In this document: positions 40,574 through 50,925 of the stretch, piece by piece
How the letters are laid out: every line of letters starts with the position of its first letter
How positions within the stretch are numbered: the stretch's first letter is position 1
Source: Seminavis robusta
Taxonomy: Eukaryota; Bacillariophyta; Bacillariophyceae; Naviculales; Naviculaceae
Assembly (NCBI GenBank): GCA_903772945.1
Contig: CAICTM010000119.1
Span: 49,029-113,028 of the forward strand
DNA length: 64,000 nucleotides
Direction of reading: 5' to 3'
Translations under genes and position numbers: made by a program
The notes under the pieces: model-generated
Told to the model about the DNA's origin: nothing
The model's database searches: none
The model's input: only the letters and a program-made list of their open reading frames with translations

Positions 40574-43500
40574 TCAAGGCGCAAACAAGGGATGCTCCAG
40601 GCTCTCCGTCATAAGGTCAAGTCGTTGCGATTGTTCAGCTGGTTGTGGGTTTCGACGCTCTGGCTTGTCACGAGAGTTCTTCGTCATATCCCGAGGCTGC
40701 ACATCTGCACGCTTCGCTTGTCTCTTTTGCCAGCTTGTCGACTTCCGCCTCTCATTGTCCTGGTTCTGAGATTCACTCTCTTGTCTTTCTCGTTCGCGCT
40801 CCATGTCACGCTTTTCAAACTCTATTTCCCTCTGTCTCCTTTCTAGCTCGATTTGTTGCAAGAATTGTTCACGTTCCTGTGTCTGGACTTGTTGTTGCAG
40901 CTTCATCACTTGCTCTTGGAGCTGCAGCAAGCTACGTTCAGTAGTCGGTTGGCTCTGCTGCTCTTGTTGCGGAGAACCATCTGTGGATGGAGCGGTGCTG
41001 TCGGATTGTTCTGATTGGTTCGGGGTGTTGTCGACGGTGGAGTTGTGTACCGTGCTCGGTGCGTTCTCGAGTTCCGCTGAGAGTTCTCGCAGGTGGCCAT
41101 AAGGGTCATCTTGACTGTTGTCGTCTTCAGCCTCCTGCTGGTGTACTTCCTCTGTAGAGATTTGGGCTTCCGGTTCATCCAGTTCCAACGATGAACTCGG
41201 TTCTTCGACAGAGTCATGGTTTGTCTCTGGCCTATCGACTTCTTGTTCACTTTTGGAAGGAACTGGGGGCGATGATGCTGCTTCTTGCTCCCCTGGAACC
41301 GTGAGCAAAAGTGGCGGGGGCAAGAACGTGTTGGATCGAGGCCGCCATTCTTGAGGCGATGCTTTGCGGAGTGACGATGTGCCAGTATCATCCTCGACGT
41401 GGTGTTTACTTCGCTCTTCAAGCCGCCTTTGCCTGTCATTTTGTCGTTTCTCTGCGTTCTTCCAGAACTTCAGAAATGGGGGGATGTAGGGTTCATTCCA
41501 AGCAATCTCAACGAGGATGTTGTGAAGACGACTTGGCATTGCTGGTTGGAACACTTTTAAAAACGCCCGGTTTTGCCAACCCGGCGTTACCTCGACATCA
41601 CCCGTCAGTAGTGCTGTGACTCCTAGTTGAGCAACAGTCGCAGCTGTTTTGGGATATCCCGGTAGTTTCCAGCACAAGGCTTCATGGGTGCTGCTTGTTG
41701 ATCTAAAGTCTGTGTCTTTCACGGCGCCTGGCATTAAACATGTGACGCCTACTCCAAAAAGCTCCAGCTCCTTTGCTAGGGACAATCCAAGCGTTTTCTC
41801 GAATGCTTTTGTTGCCGCGTACATGGCCACTGTGGGTCCGGCAGCAACTGCCCCAACCACAGAGGAAACCATCAGGATACGACCCCGTCGGCGCTCCTTC
41901 ATATCCTTGCCATACAAATGAGCCAGGTTTGCCACTGCCAGCCCGTTTACTCGCATCATTCGTTCTACATCTTGCAACGCCATATCCACAGCCAACCCTT
42001 GTGAAGATATCCCAGCATTGTTGACCAATATGTCAATCGTTAGGTTTGCATCTTTTGTTGCCTGGTGAATCTGTTGGGCCGCGTTGGGCTCGGCCAGATC
42101 CGCCTGAAGCACACAGCATTTGATGCCATAGCACGCTTCCAGGTCATAGGCTAGAGACGTAAGACGGGGCAGGTCCCTTGCCACCAGTATCAAAGGGATC
42201 TCCCACCTTGCCAATTCAACTTCAAAGATCACAATAGTATAACCACCAAGTCAGTCAGACAACCCATGGGGTATCGAGGACCCGCCAGCACACTTTTGTT
42301 CTTCTACGTACCTGCAATGGCACGGCCGATTCCTCGACTTGCTGGTAATTTTCATTTGAAAACATGTGAATTGACAGTGGCAGCGCCGACCAAAAAAGGA
42401 AACCAGTCCTTTGCGTGAGCAGTTGATTGTTGCAAACAAATATGGGTTATGATTTTTGAGTCAATGCTGATGATGACTTACCTCCTGTCACCAAGGCATA
42501 GCCCAATGGCTCTTCGCTATCGTTTGGGTCTGCTACTTTTGCATGCTTCCGCTGTGGTTTGTTACTAATGGCCTTTCGTTTAATGGCCTGCAATGCCACC
42601 AACTCATCGTAGATTGCCATGCGTTTGACCTTTTGTGACTCTGCCCGTCGAACATCCCTCATGTGTTTCATATTCTTGCGCCAATTCGTCCCCAACAGGC
42701 GTCGCTTTGGCTTCTGCCTGCTACTACTACTACTTTCGTCGTCGTCGTCATCATCATCCGCAGTGCCTCCCAAACCCAACTGATGCAAATGACGTTGGAG
42801 ACGGGGAGGTACCGACGCGACGAGCTTTTGCGAAATGGTCGACGACGCGTGTGCAGTTGTTGTTGTACTGTTCGTATCACTGTCGTTGGAGGCATCTGTG
42901 GATGCCAATAAATCCAAAGAATTTGTGTCGTCGTGATTGGTGTTGTCTGCTGTTTCCTCCTCTTCGTCGTCATCCTCCACCACTAGATATGGCTCTGGCA
43001 CTTCTTCTGGCAAGGCATGAGGCAGCACTGCGCTATGAATGTCTCGATAGGCATAATTGAGTGGTAGAGGCGTCAACCGGCGCAATCGATTGAGTTCAGA
43101 GTGTGCCCATGACATGATGGCGAAACTGAATCCCGTGAGTACGAGATAGCGAGCCAAGGGGTTGGACCAGAGAGGAACCACGGTCCTTTGCACAACGGCT
43201 TGTACTCCTGTTTCCGCACTGGTAATGACTTGTGCTTCTTGTCGTGGCAACAAGGTCAGCAAAATGAGGGGAGGTGTCATGGGCGGCAAATGGAACCAGA
43301 GCCTGCTCCCCACACATTGGAGTTCCTTAAAGCTGACTCGAGCCCGTTGTCCAAAAAAGGAAAACATCACCGACCCCATGCGTACAACAGGTCCTTGACC
43401 ACGATACTGCTGAATCTCGTCTATATCGGAGGACGAGACTGTTCTGCTGGATCGTTGTAGTAGATTGAATGGCCAAGGTGGCCATAGTTTGTTGGAGCCC

Positions 43501-44003
43501 TCTCGTCGCCTCTTTTTGGTTCGGTGGTTGCCGTTGCTGTTGCCCAGGGTGGCTGGAGTCATGGGCATGCTTTGAGTGATATCACTACTCGTAGTCTCGG
43601 ACGGTGGTACATCCTCTACACAAGTCTCTTTCTCTTCTCCAACCACTGTATTATGATCATCGTCGTCCTCGAAAGGCGGTGGCTTGTACTCTACAATGGG
43701 TGCTGTATTGCTGGATGCCAACAGAACCGTGTCACGTTGTCTTTGCTGTTGCTGACGTTGGATCCATCCTTCCATTGTCCCAAACATGACCAAGCTTCTC
43801 GGATGTCCTCTCCGCCTTGTTCTGGTTGGCACTGTGACGCCATCAAGTTGGTGGTGTCGTCGACTGCCCTTGGTAGCATCGGTGCCGGAAACCTGCGAGA
43901 AGCAGATTAGGAGCACCAGTAACGACGACCATAGCGCCTCACCAAGATGCATCCTCCGTCTACTACTACAACAGCAAGCCATTTCGGTGGCCTTTCTCAC
44001 CAT
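40574..44003 (-). CDS. Large fusion: membrane N-terminal region, short-chain dehydrogenase, coiled-coil C-terminus; three exons
   Basis: Sense-order exons are 44003-42482, 42341-42312 (30 nt) and 42219-40574, in frame for 1,065 residues. Exon 1 ends in YALVTG, the microexon supplies ASRGIGRAIA and exon 3 continues VELARWEIPLILVARD: together the Rossmann start of an SDR (TGxxxGIG). Other SDR marks are NNAG (584-587), catalytic Ser about 637 (MVSSVVG), Tyr 651 and Lys 655 (YAATK). The N-terminal 500 residues have a signal peptide (SSLLVLLICFSQVSG), polar low-complexity stretches and two hydrophobic segments near 245-260 and 290-305 (ARYLVLTGFSFAIMSWA). The C-terminal about 280 are Glu/Gln/Arg coiled coil. 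The substrate is unknown. Treated as separate frames, it would look like two genes. Confidence 0.8.
42312..42341 (-). other. 30-nt microexon encoding the SDR glycine motif
   Basis: Flanked by ATTACCAG (acceptor) and GTACGTAG (donor). It encodes ASRGIGRAIA with one split codon at each end. Confidence 0.88.
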
Positions 44004-44546
44004 GGTCCTCCAATCGGCGGTGATCGAGATTTGTGCGATCTTCGTTGCGATCTTTCGTTGCGATCCCAGAATCCCAGCATCTTCATGCTGATGTCAGGTT
44101 AGGGATAAAGGCTAATTTCAAAGTTAATCCAGCGAGAGCTGTTAAAATCAGAGAGAACTTTCCCCAACGGTCCAAATAACTGAAACCAGCACACCCAGAC
44201 AACACAACGACGACAACACTCATTCACACGAACCAAGTGGGAACTGGCTGCATGCATCCAAGCCAGGTTGCTGCAAGACAAGAGAATAGACCAACCCACC
44301 TCGAGCAGATAGTCGCCTTGCATGGACCTCCTGGTCGCTCCATAACTGGCTGCTAGCAAGCCTCGACAAAGGAATCGAATCGAACCGAATCTACCGGTAT
44401 CGGGGACATTCTTTCATCAACAGTGACACCGTCCCTTCTCATTCATTATTTGCTAGTCAACCGACCGACGACCGATACCTCTCATCGCATTCAGATCCCC
44501 AAGTATTTTTTCCATTTCAGAAGACAACGACACGACGTGGTAGCCT
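44004..44546. promoter_or_regulatory. Shared 5' region of divergent genes
   Basis: 543 bp between the SDR fusion (-) and the receptor-like gene (+). GATCTTCGTTGCGATCTTTCGTTGCGATC at about 44037-44065 is a short imperfect duplication that could be regulatory; this is only positional. Confidence 0.35.
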
Positions 44547-46766
44547 ATGAGAACGAGATGGGGGAAGCCCTTTCCGGCAGCACAGTCTGGAAGGATGCCG
44601 TTCTGCTTCAATAATATGAATTCCCTGCTCCTGAGCGCTGTCGTCTTTGGATGCTTGTTGGAACCCGTCATGGCATGGAATGAGACACAGCAACTTGCAC
44701 TAGCCTTGGCGCCCAAGTTCTCGGGGACCTTGTCAATCATGGTACGATCTTTCGATATTCAAAAACTCTGGGTTGACAGATTGTCTTGTTGTGTCTCACT
44801 GTTCTTCTTCTTTCTTCTTCTGATTTCGTTGGTCTCTAATCGACAATCTGCCGTCCTCCTTGGAACCTGATCCAACAATCAACTGATCGACACTGAAAAT
44901 GGATGTAGGGATCGGTCTTTATCATCACTGACATTGTCAAGAGCCGAGAAAAGCTAGGACGGACCTACTCCCGAATCCTACTCGTCATGAGTCTCTACGA
45001 TTTCTTTACCAGTATTGCCCAAGGTCTGTCCACATGGCCCATACCAGCAGAGACCCAAGGTGTCAAATTTGCTTCAGGGACTACCTTTACCTGTAACTTT
45101 CAGGGATTCTTCACACAGGTGAGATCGCCAAAGGAAGGAAGATACAAAAAAGTTTTTCATGTCACTCGTCATCCTCACGCGTGGTGATACTACATGATTA
45201 TTTATTTTGTGGCAGCTTGGAGTGGGCGCACCCATGTACAATTGCTCCCTTTCTTTTTACTATTTGATTGTTATTGCATTCGCCTTTAGCGAAGACAGAG
45301 TCAGGCAAATTGAAGGGTTCATGCATTTCATTCCACTCTCCTTCTCGATTGGATCCGCAATCGCTGGTCTTCCTCTGACACTCTACAACAGTGCCGGTCT
45401 CTGGTGTTGGATTGCGGCATTGCCGGGAACCTGTGTCAATGGTAACAAACCAGAGGGAGAAGGAGAATGTAGAAGAGGCGAAATGGCCTGGGTCTATCGA
45501 TGGGCAATCTACTATGGACCTGTATGGTTATCCGTCGTAACAATCACTCTCAACATGGGGGCCGTATCGTACTTGGTTTGGGCCAAAGAACGGGCCAGTA
45601 ACCGATTTCGCTTTGGTCATCCGTCCAACTTGACGTCTTCTTCGGCCGCGAGTGACGCGGGCAGCAATGATGGCGAACTGATGGATAAGAATGCTCGAGC
45701 TAAGGCACAGGCTGGAAGCGTGACGCGGTACTTTGCCAGTAAGCGGCAAAAGGTCAAACAGAAAAAACGAGCCGGATTATCAAGCCAAGTCTTTTGGCAA
45801 GCATTCTATTATGTCGTTGGATTCTACATTACTTGGATTACTCCCACCGTGCTGAGAATGTTGCAAACAATCGACAAACCAGTCCCTTTTTGGGTTGTCA
45901 TGTGCATGTCGATTTTGTTGCCCTTGCAAGGTATGTATGTGTTTGATGTACACGTATGTGTTTGACGTACTGGAAGAATGGAGGCATTTTCGCTAACTCC
46001 AGTTGTTTGTGTTCAAGGCTTTTTCAATTTCCTAGTCTATGTTCGTCCGCGAGTTGTACAGTATAGAAACCGGCATCCAGAGAATGGGCTGTTCAATGCC
46101 ATTGCGCGGGCCGTACGACGAACAATCACAGTCATGTATGTGAGCGACAGCCGTGCCTTTACGGAAACGGAAGCTCAAGACATTGAAGTCTTGGATCCTT
46201 GTTATGCATTGCAAGTGGAAAAGGAAGAGGAGCACCGCAGGCTCTCGCAAGAGAAACTTAAAATCGCCGAGAAGGATAAGCTTGAATACAAGGAGAACGA
46301 CGAGCCACACGACAATCACGTTGAAAAGGCACCGTCAGCGCCTCGAACAACTATGGAGCAACGTCGACTTGATGAAATGAGGCTTCTGGAAGAGGAAGAT
46401 CCATCGTTTCACGAAGGAGAAAGTATCCACATGGACGTTGGATGCAATAGCGGAGACCTTGGGAAGAACGCTAGCATCCGCAGCAATGGAGACTGTGCAC
46501 CCACAGACGACAATCCGAGCAGTCTCTCCTCCAGTGGACGACAAATAGTATCTGGCAGCGGTCACGGCACGATCCATGATAGCGCACACCAACTGTCTGA
46601 CATCGCACACAGCAATCCTGGCGAGGAGAGTGACGAGCGAAATCAACCTACGACAACGACTCAAATTGCACCCATGGATGGCGAAGACGAGACCACAGGT
46701 CCTCCCACTCAGCGTCCGTATTTCTACCCCGAGTTCTTGGGCGATCCTGACTTCTTTTTCACCTGA
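44547..46766 (+). CDS. Seven-helix G-protein-coupled-receptor-like protein, four exons
   Basis: Exons 44547-44741, 44909-45118, 45216-45930 and 46018-46766 join in frame (introns 167, 97 and 87 bp). The start may be 44547, or more likely the Met at 44616, which gives an ideal signal peptide MNSLLLSAVVFGCLLEPVMA (599 residues). Seven hydrophobic segments follow. Landmarks are LGRTYSRILLVMSLYDFFTS, a conserved Cys in TFTCNFQGFF, ALPGTCVNGNK with a second Cys before helix 5, and LPLQGFFNFLVYVRPR at the end of helix 7. The third intracellular loop is long and basic (RYFASKRQKVKQKKRAG) and the C-tail acidic and about 230 residues long. This resembles Dictyostelium cAMP-receptor-like and other class-E-like receptors of stramenopiles. 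Ligand and G-protein coupling are not knowable here. Confidence 0.78.
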
Positions 46767-47202
46767 TCTTGCTCCTTGCAACAAGGGCGATTGCGTCCGC
46801 CCCAGACCAGTTGCCATCGAATGAAGCAATAATCCACGCATATGCATCCAAAGCAACGGCAGCGATTAAGCTGAGTTCTCCTGGTTCAGATCGTTTCACA
46901 GCCTTTCAGTGGCATGGTTCATGTTGACAAGACATTGTTAGAGAAGCGTACGCCTTGGTGCGGAGTGTGCAGAGTTGGCGAATTTTGCCCTGTGGCCTCT
47001 CACCAATGGATGGACAGTACCAGTGGGGCGCTGATCTAGCTGGTTCGGGATGCACTCTCGAGCAACAACGTAAACACATCAAGGAAGAGTATTGGAAAAC
47101 TGGAATTTCGTTTGAATTATGGACAATTGTGGGGATTTACAGTCAATAGGTGAGCTAACGTGTGCAGCTGCACTTGCTGGAATGTAATCAAGAATAACAC
47201 GA
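46767..47202. other. Intergenic between convergent genes
   Basis: Holds the 3' flanks of the receptor-like gene and the mutase gene. No further gene supported. Confidence 0.4.
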
Positions 47203-48597
47203 CTACAAATCCTTGGACCCAACGTTTGAGAAGAGTTCTGTGTTCTTAAGCGCTTCCTTTGCCATATCTGCGAGATCTTCGATCTTTTCCTTAGCGCCGC
47301 TCTCCTCTTCCCTTCCCACCAACATGCTCCTGGCAACTTGATCATCATGTAAGGCCCAGAGCCAAGGATCGTTCGCTGCCCTTCTTCTTTCGAGGAAGCT
47401 TCTCTTCTTTCTGTCATCGCTAATGTAGACGCCACGAAATCCTCCTAGTGATTCTCCTTTCACATACTCGCCTTGGTCCTTGTCATCAACTGCGAGGACT
47501 TGACCTGTGGTTTTGCACAAATTGTAATAAAATGGAATGCCGGTCGGAATGTTGAGGTCTTCAATCTCCTCTGCTGGTATACTTTGTAGTTCGATGCAGT
47601 AGATGCACACGTAAGGATTGGTGGAGCATACAAAGCAAGAAAAAACAAGCATTGAAAGCAAACTGTAAACACTTGCCTGTCAATATGCATCACCAAAGCC
47701 CGCAAGGTGTTGGCATGAGCTACGATAAGCGAATGGGATGATGCACCATCAGCATCTGCTTGCATGGTATCTTGAACAATATCCTTCCAAGCTTCAATCA
47801 CTCGAGTTTGGCAATCCTCCAAGGACTCAGTGAGTGGAACACTGTTGCCCAGGTTTTGGTATCGAGCATCATAGTTGATAATGGCATAGTGTGGATGACC
47901 CTCTGTCATTTCTGGCGGCCGTGCATAATAACTTCGACGCCAACCCATGACGCGTTCCCGGCCCAACCGTTCTGCAGTTCGTTCTTTGGATAGACCCTGC
48001 AGGGCTCCATAATGTCGTTCATTGAGTCGCCAGTCGTAGCTGATTGGTGTGTAGGATACCCCTCCCGCTTCTAGGGCTCTTTGAGCTGTCACAATGGCCC
48101 GAGTCAACATGCTGCAGTAGCAATGACGAAATGTCAAGTCATGAGACCGAAAGACTTCACCAGCTTCCGAAGCTTCGACCCGCCCACGAGGTGTCAAGGC
48201 AACATCGCACCAGCCTACATCATACGGTAAGATTGAGTTGAGCATTGGTGCATAAGAATGAAAGAAAACACGCAGATAAAACTCAATATATGTACATGAT
48301 CCTACCCGTAAAGATATTGGCATTGTTGAATTCCGACTCTCCATGTCTCATGAGAACAATTCGATGAGCGTTTTCTGGAACTGGAGGGAGACTTGTTTCT
48401 GTTCTTTTCTTTTGGCTGTTGACCTCATTTTGTTCGCCGTTTACTGCCAAAGACCGTCGAAGCAGACCACGTGAAATACGAAACTGACTTTGTGGCGAAA
48501 ACCCTCGTACCAGAATCATCGTCGCAGTGTCGACAGGGATCAAGAGGATACTAGTATACACAAAGAGCCCAAGCCCACGATGCATGGCAATCATCAT
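47203..48597 (-). CDS. Phosphoglycerate mutase (cofactor-dependent type) with N-terminal targeting extension, three exons
   Basis: Sense-order exons are 48597-48306, 48214-47677 and 47581-47203; introns are 91 and 95 bp, the second GC-AG (CAG|GCAAGT). The product is 402 residues from the first ATG (48597). Family marks are LMRHGESEFN with the phospho-accepting His, FTGWCDVALTPRG (joined across intron 1), SMLTRAIVTAQ, LNERHYGALQGLSK, SLIVAHANTLRALVMHID (second His) and, after intron 2, LNIPTGIPFYYNL. The enzyme interconverts 3- and 2-phosphoglycerate in glycolysis. The first about 85 residues have a hydrophobic stretch (LGLFVYTSILLIPV) and an Arg/Ser-rich stretch (FRISRGLLRRSLAV), as in an organelle presequence; compartment not resolved. 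The C-terminal about 80 residues exceed the usual family length. Confidence 0.92.
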
Positions 48598-49823
48598 ATT
48601 ATGGTGTATCAAAAGAAAGCGATCGAGCCTTTTGTGATTTGTGAATGATGAAACAAAATCTTCCGAGCTTTCATCGGATCTTTTCCAGTCGTCGTAGTGA
48701 CGTCATCTGCTTCGAGTCCCGCCCATTAGTTTCTCCTGCGAGAGCTCTGCCAACTCCCAACCGAAGCCTCTGAGCTGAGGGCCAGGCTTAGTCAGTTAGG
48801 CAAAGAAGAGCGACAGGGGAAGTCAGGACTACATGTATAATAGCCAGGTTCCGTGGGATCAGGGGAGATAAATTGAGATAGGGGGAATTCAGGATCCATG
48901 GGATCAGGGGAGACAAATTGAGGACCAACTCGGGGGCCAAAGGAGTTGGCTTGGTAGTGCCCCTCTTACCGGTACGGTAACTAACCAGCTCCGTACTAGT
49001 ACCCTACTTCACCTGGGTCCACCTCCAGGCCCACTCCCGGTCCCACTCCTGGTCAATCTCCAGGTCCCACTCCAGGCCCCACTCCTGGTGGCCCCACTCC
49101 TGGTCCGTTTCCATGCCCCACCCACATCCAACTCCAGGCCCTGACTGTTTTCAGACTGTAGCTACTGCAAACACTATGACCAACATTAGGAGAGCAGGAG
49201 CCAAGGGAAGCTACAGGGCACAGGGAAACTTGGTGGATGGTTGTGCCCTCATTACAGATGCATCATTGTGTTAAAGTATTTATCTCCAAGGAATCTGCTC
49301 CTCAGGACTTGGGATGTCATACATACAAACCTTTAGAATGACAATTTCTGCTGGGCTAACACTTCGGATCTCAACAACCTCAATACGCTTGATCTGGGTT
49401 TGAAATTCAGTTGGTGGCATCAATCCTACCCAAAGTTGCACTCCTGAGTGGTTGAAGCAAAGCCTTGAATGATGTTTTCCCTTCACAACATGTTGCAGCG
49501 CAGTTCGGGCTCCACGCCATTCTTGCCAACCAAAGCTCGACAAAAAGGGACTACAATGGCATGTAATCATTGCCTTGGTTCGCTTGGATGTGACACGGAC
49601 TACAAGAGCAAAGGATCACGGACCGAGGGAGAAATATGGAACACTTTTCACATGGCAAACAGCGTCACACATACAACAATCAGCATTCAATCCGGTATCA
49701 ATTTTGTTTCTACAACGTCGGCTTTGAGTATGGCATCATCTCTGCCAAGTGTGAATTGTTTCTCTGTTAATTCTTTGCTACCGGTATATCCACTGTGTTC
49801 CTATTTGTAGCAGATCGGGTTGT
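48598..49823. other. Intergenic, no gene recognised with confidence
   Basis: Holds a GGATCAGGGGAGA(T/C)AAATTGAG duplication at about 48856-48880 and 48900-48922, and a Pro-Gly-type repeat block. A 96-residue minus frame with an ATG (49280-49570) reads like possible protein but matches nothing I know. Confidence 0.45.
49015..49130 (+). repeat. Pro-Gly-type minisatellite (reads PTPGPTPGQSPGPTPG)
   Basis: CCCACTCCTGGTCCC-like units of about 12-18 bp. One plus frame encodes PTPGP repeats without any flanking domain. Similar to the block at 23270-23560. Confidence 0.7.
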
Positions 49824-50528
49824 TCATTTAATTTTTGTGCCAGTGGCATCATCTCCATCTAGTTGAATGGACTCGCCAAACATGCCGAACAGCCCGCCGC
49901 CTTTCTTTTTCTCTTGCTTGGGCGGAGCGGATGCAATATATTCGTCATCGTCATCTTGATCTCTCTTAGCGCCTCCTCCTGTGAGCTTGGAAAATGCTTT
50001 CATGAAATCAAAGTTTTCCTCTGGCACAACTTCTACTCTGACGGGAGATTCGTAGTTTTCATCCATGATGACCTCTTCTTCTCCACCATCACTATCGGCC
50101 TCGATACCGCGCTTATTGAGGATATTGTAGACATCTCGGACGGATCCTCTGTACAGCAACAGTGTCATTTTGGCAGGGCTGCTTTGGAGGAGTCCCATGG
50201 CTTCGTCAAATGAATTTCCAATCACGACGACGTCATTGACGGCCATCAATTGATCTCCCACTCGCAATCCTGCAGCGCCTCCTGCCGAACCCAGTTCCAC
50301 ATCGTCCACTCGCAATCCAAGATAAGGCTCCTTGTTTTCACCAAAGACCACTCCCAGTGGTTTCTTGATTTTCGCGTAATATCCAACATCTTCAATATCG
50401 TCTACGGCAATGCCAAACAAACTGGTGGAACGGAGTGCTTGGGTACCAACCGTTGGAATCGTCGTGAACGACGTGGTCAAGGGGATCAACAGACCCAAGA
50501 CACCCCCGACAAGGATACTCTTCATCAT
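49824..50528 (-). CDS. Plastid-targeted PDZ-domain protein
   Basis: 234 residues, one exon. Starts MMKSILVGGVLGLLIPLTTS followed by FTTIP: a signal peptide with Phe at the predicted cleavage point and a Thr/Ser/Arg-rich stretch after it, the diatom plastid signal. A PDZ fold covers about 55-128: IKKPLGVVFGENK, a GLRVDDVELGSAGGAAGLRVGD core (peptide-binding loop and helix), then QLMAVNDVVVIG. The tail is acidic, then DYESPVRVEVV-like, and ends with a Lys/Gly motif KKKGGGLFGMFGES. PDZ domains bind protein C-termini; here the domain stands alone without a protease. The tail motif is close to that at the end of the 11059-11917 protein. Confidence 0.8.
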   Translation of the reverse strand: MMKSILVGGVLGLLIPLTTSFTTIPTVGTQALRSTSLFGIAVDDIEDVGYYAKIKKPLGVVFGENKEPYLGLRVDDVELGSAGGAAGLRVGDQLMAVNDVVVIGNSFDEAMGLLQSSPAKMTLLLYRGSVRDVYNILNKRGIEADSDGGEEEVIMDENYESPVRVEVVPEENFDFMKAFSKLTGGGAKRDQDDDDEYIASAPPKQEKKKGGGLFGMFGESIQLDGDDATGTKIK

Positions 50529-50925
50529 GGTTGCTTGAAATACAAGAAGCTATGGCAGCTTCGATTGTGGATTGATTCTGATTCGATTCATTGCGTTCCT
50601 TGGGTGCCTCGTCCAATGGCAACTTGACTGATTGCGAGAAAAGATACCAAAGAACTCGCGTTATGAGTCGAGTCACGGAACACGTCAGTTTTGACTAATT
50701 CACCCCCGAATTCCTTTCCTTTTTGGCCGTTGCTGCTTTCGAGGTGTCCTTCTTGACACTCCGTGTGACAACACTACACTCCAAGAAACCACAACAGAGA
50801 GGTGCGTCGAGTTGAATAGATACATAATACTGTAGCGATCGATTGGGCAGCCAAGTCCCTACTCATACATGTATTGACATCTGTTCTTTAAAAAACTCGG
50901 TATCGAAGTGAAAGTAAGTGTCACC
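50529..50925. promoter_or_regulatory. Shared 5' region of divergent genes
   Basis: 397 bp between the PDZ gene (-) and the ankyrin-like gene (+). No separate gene. No motif stands out. Confidence 0.35.

Noticed and set aside
40906-41439. 177-codon minus frame
   Set aside because: Alternate frame of the coiled-coil tail of the SDR fusion.
49280-49570. 96-codon minus frame with ATG
   Set aside because: Reads like possible protein but there is no family, no neighbour support and no splice continuation; not called as a gene.
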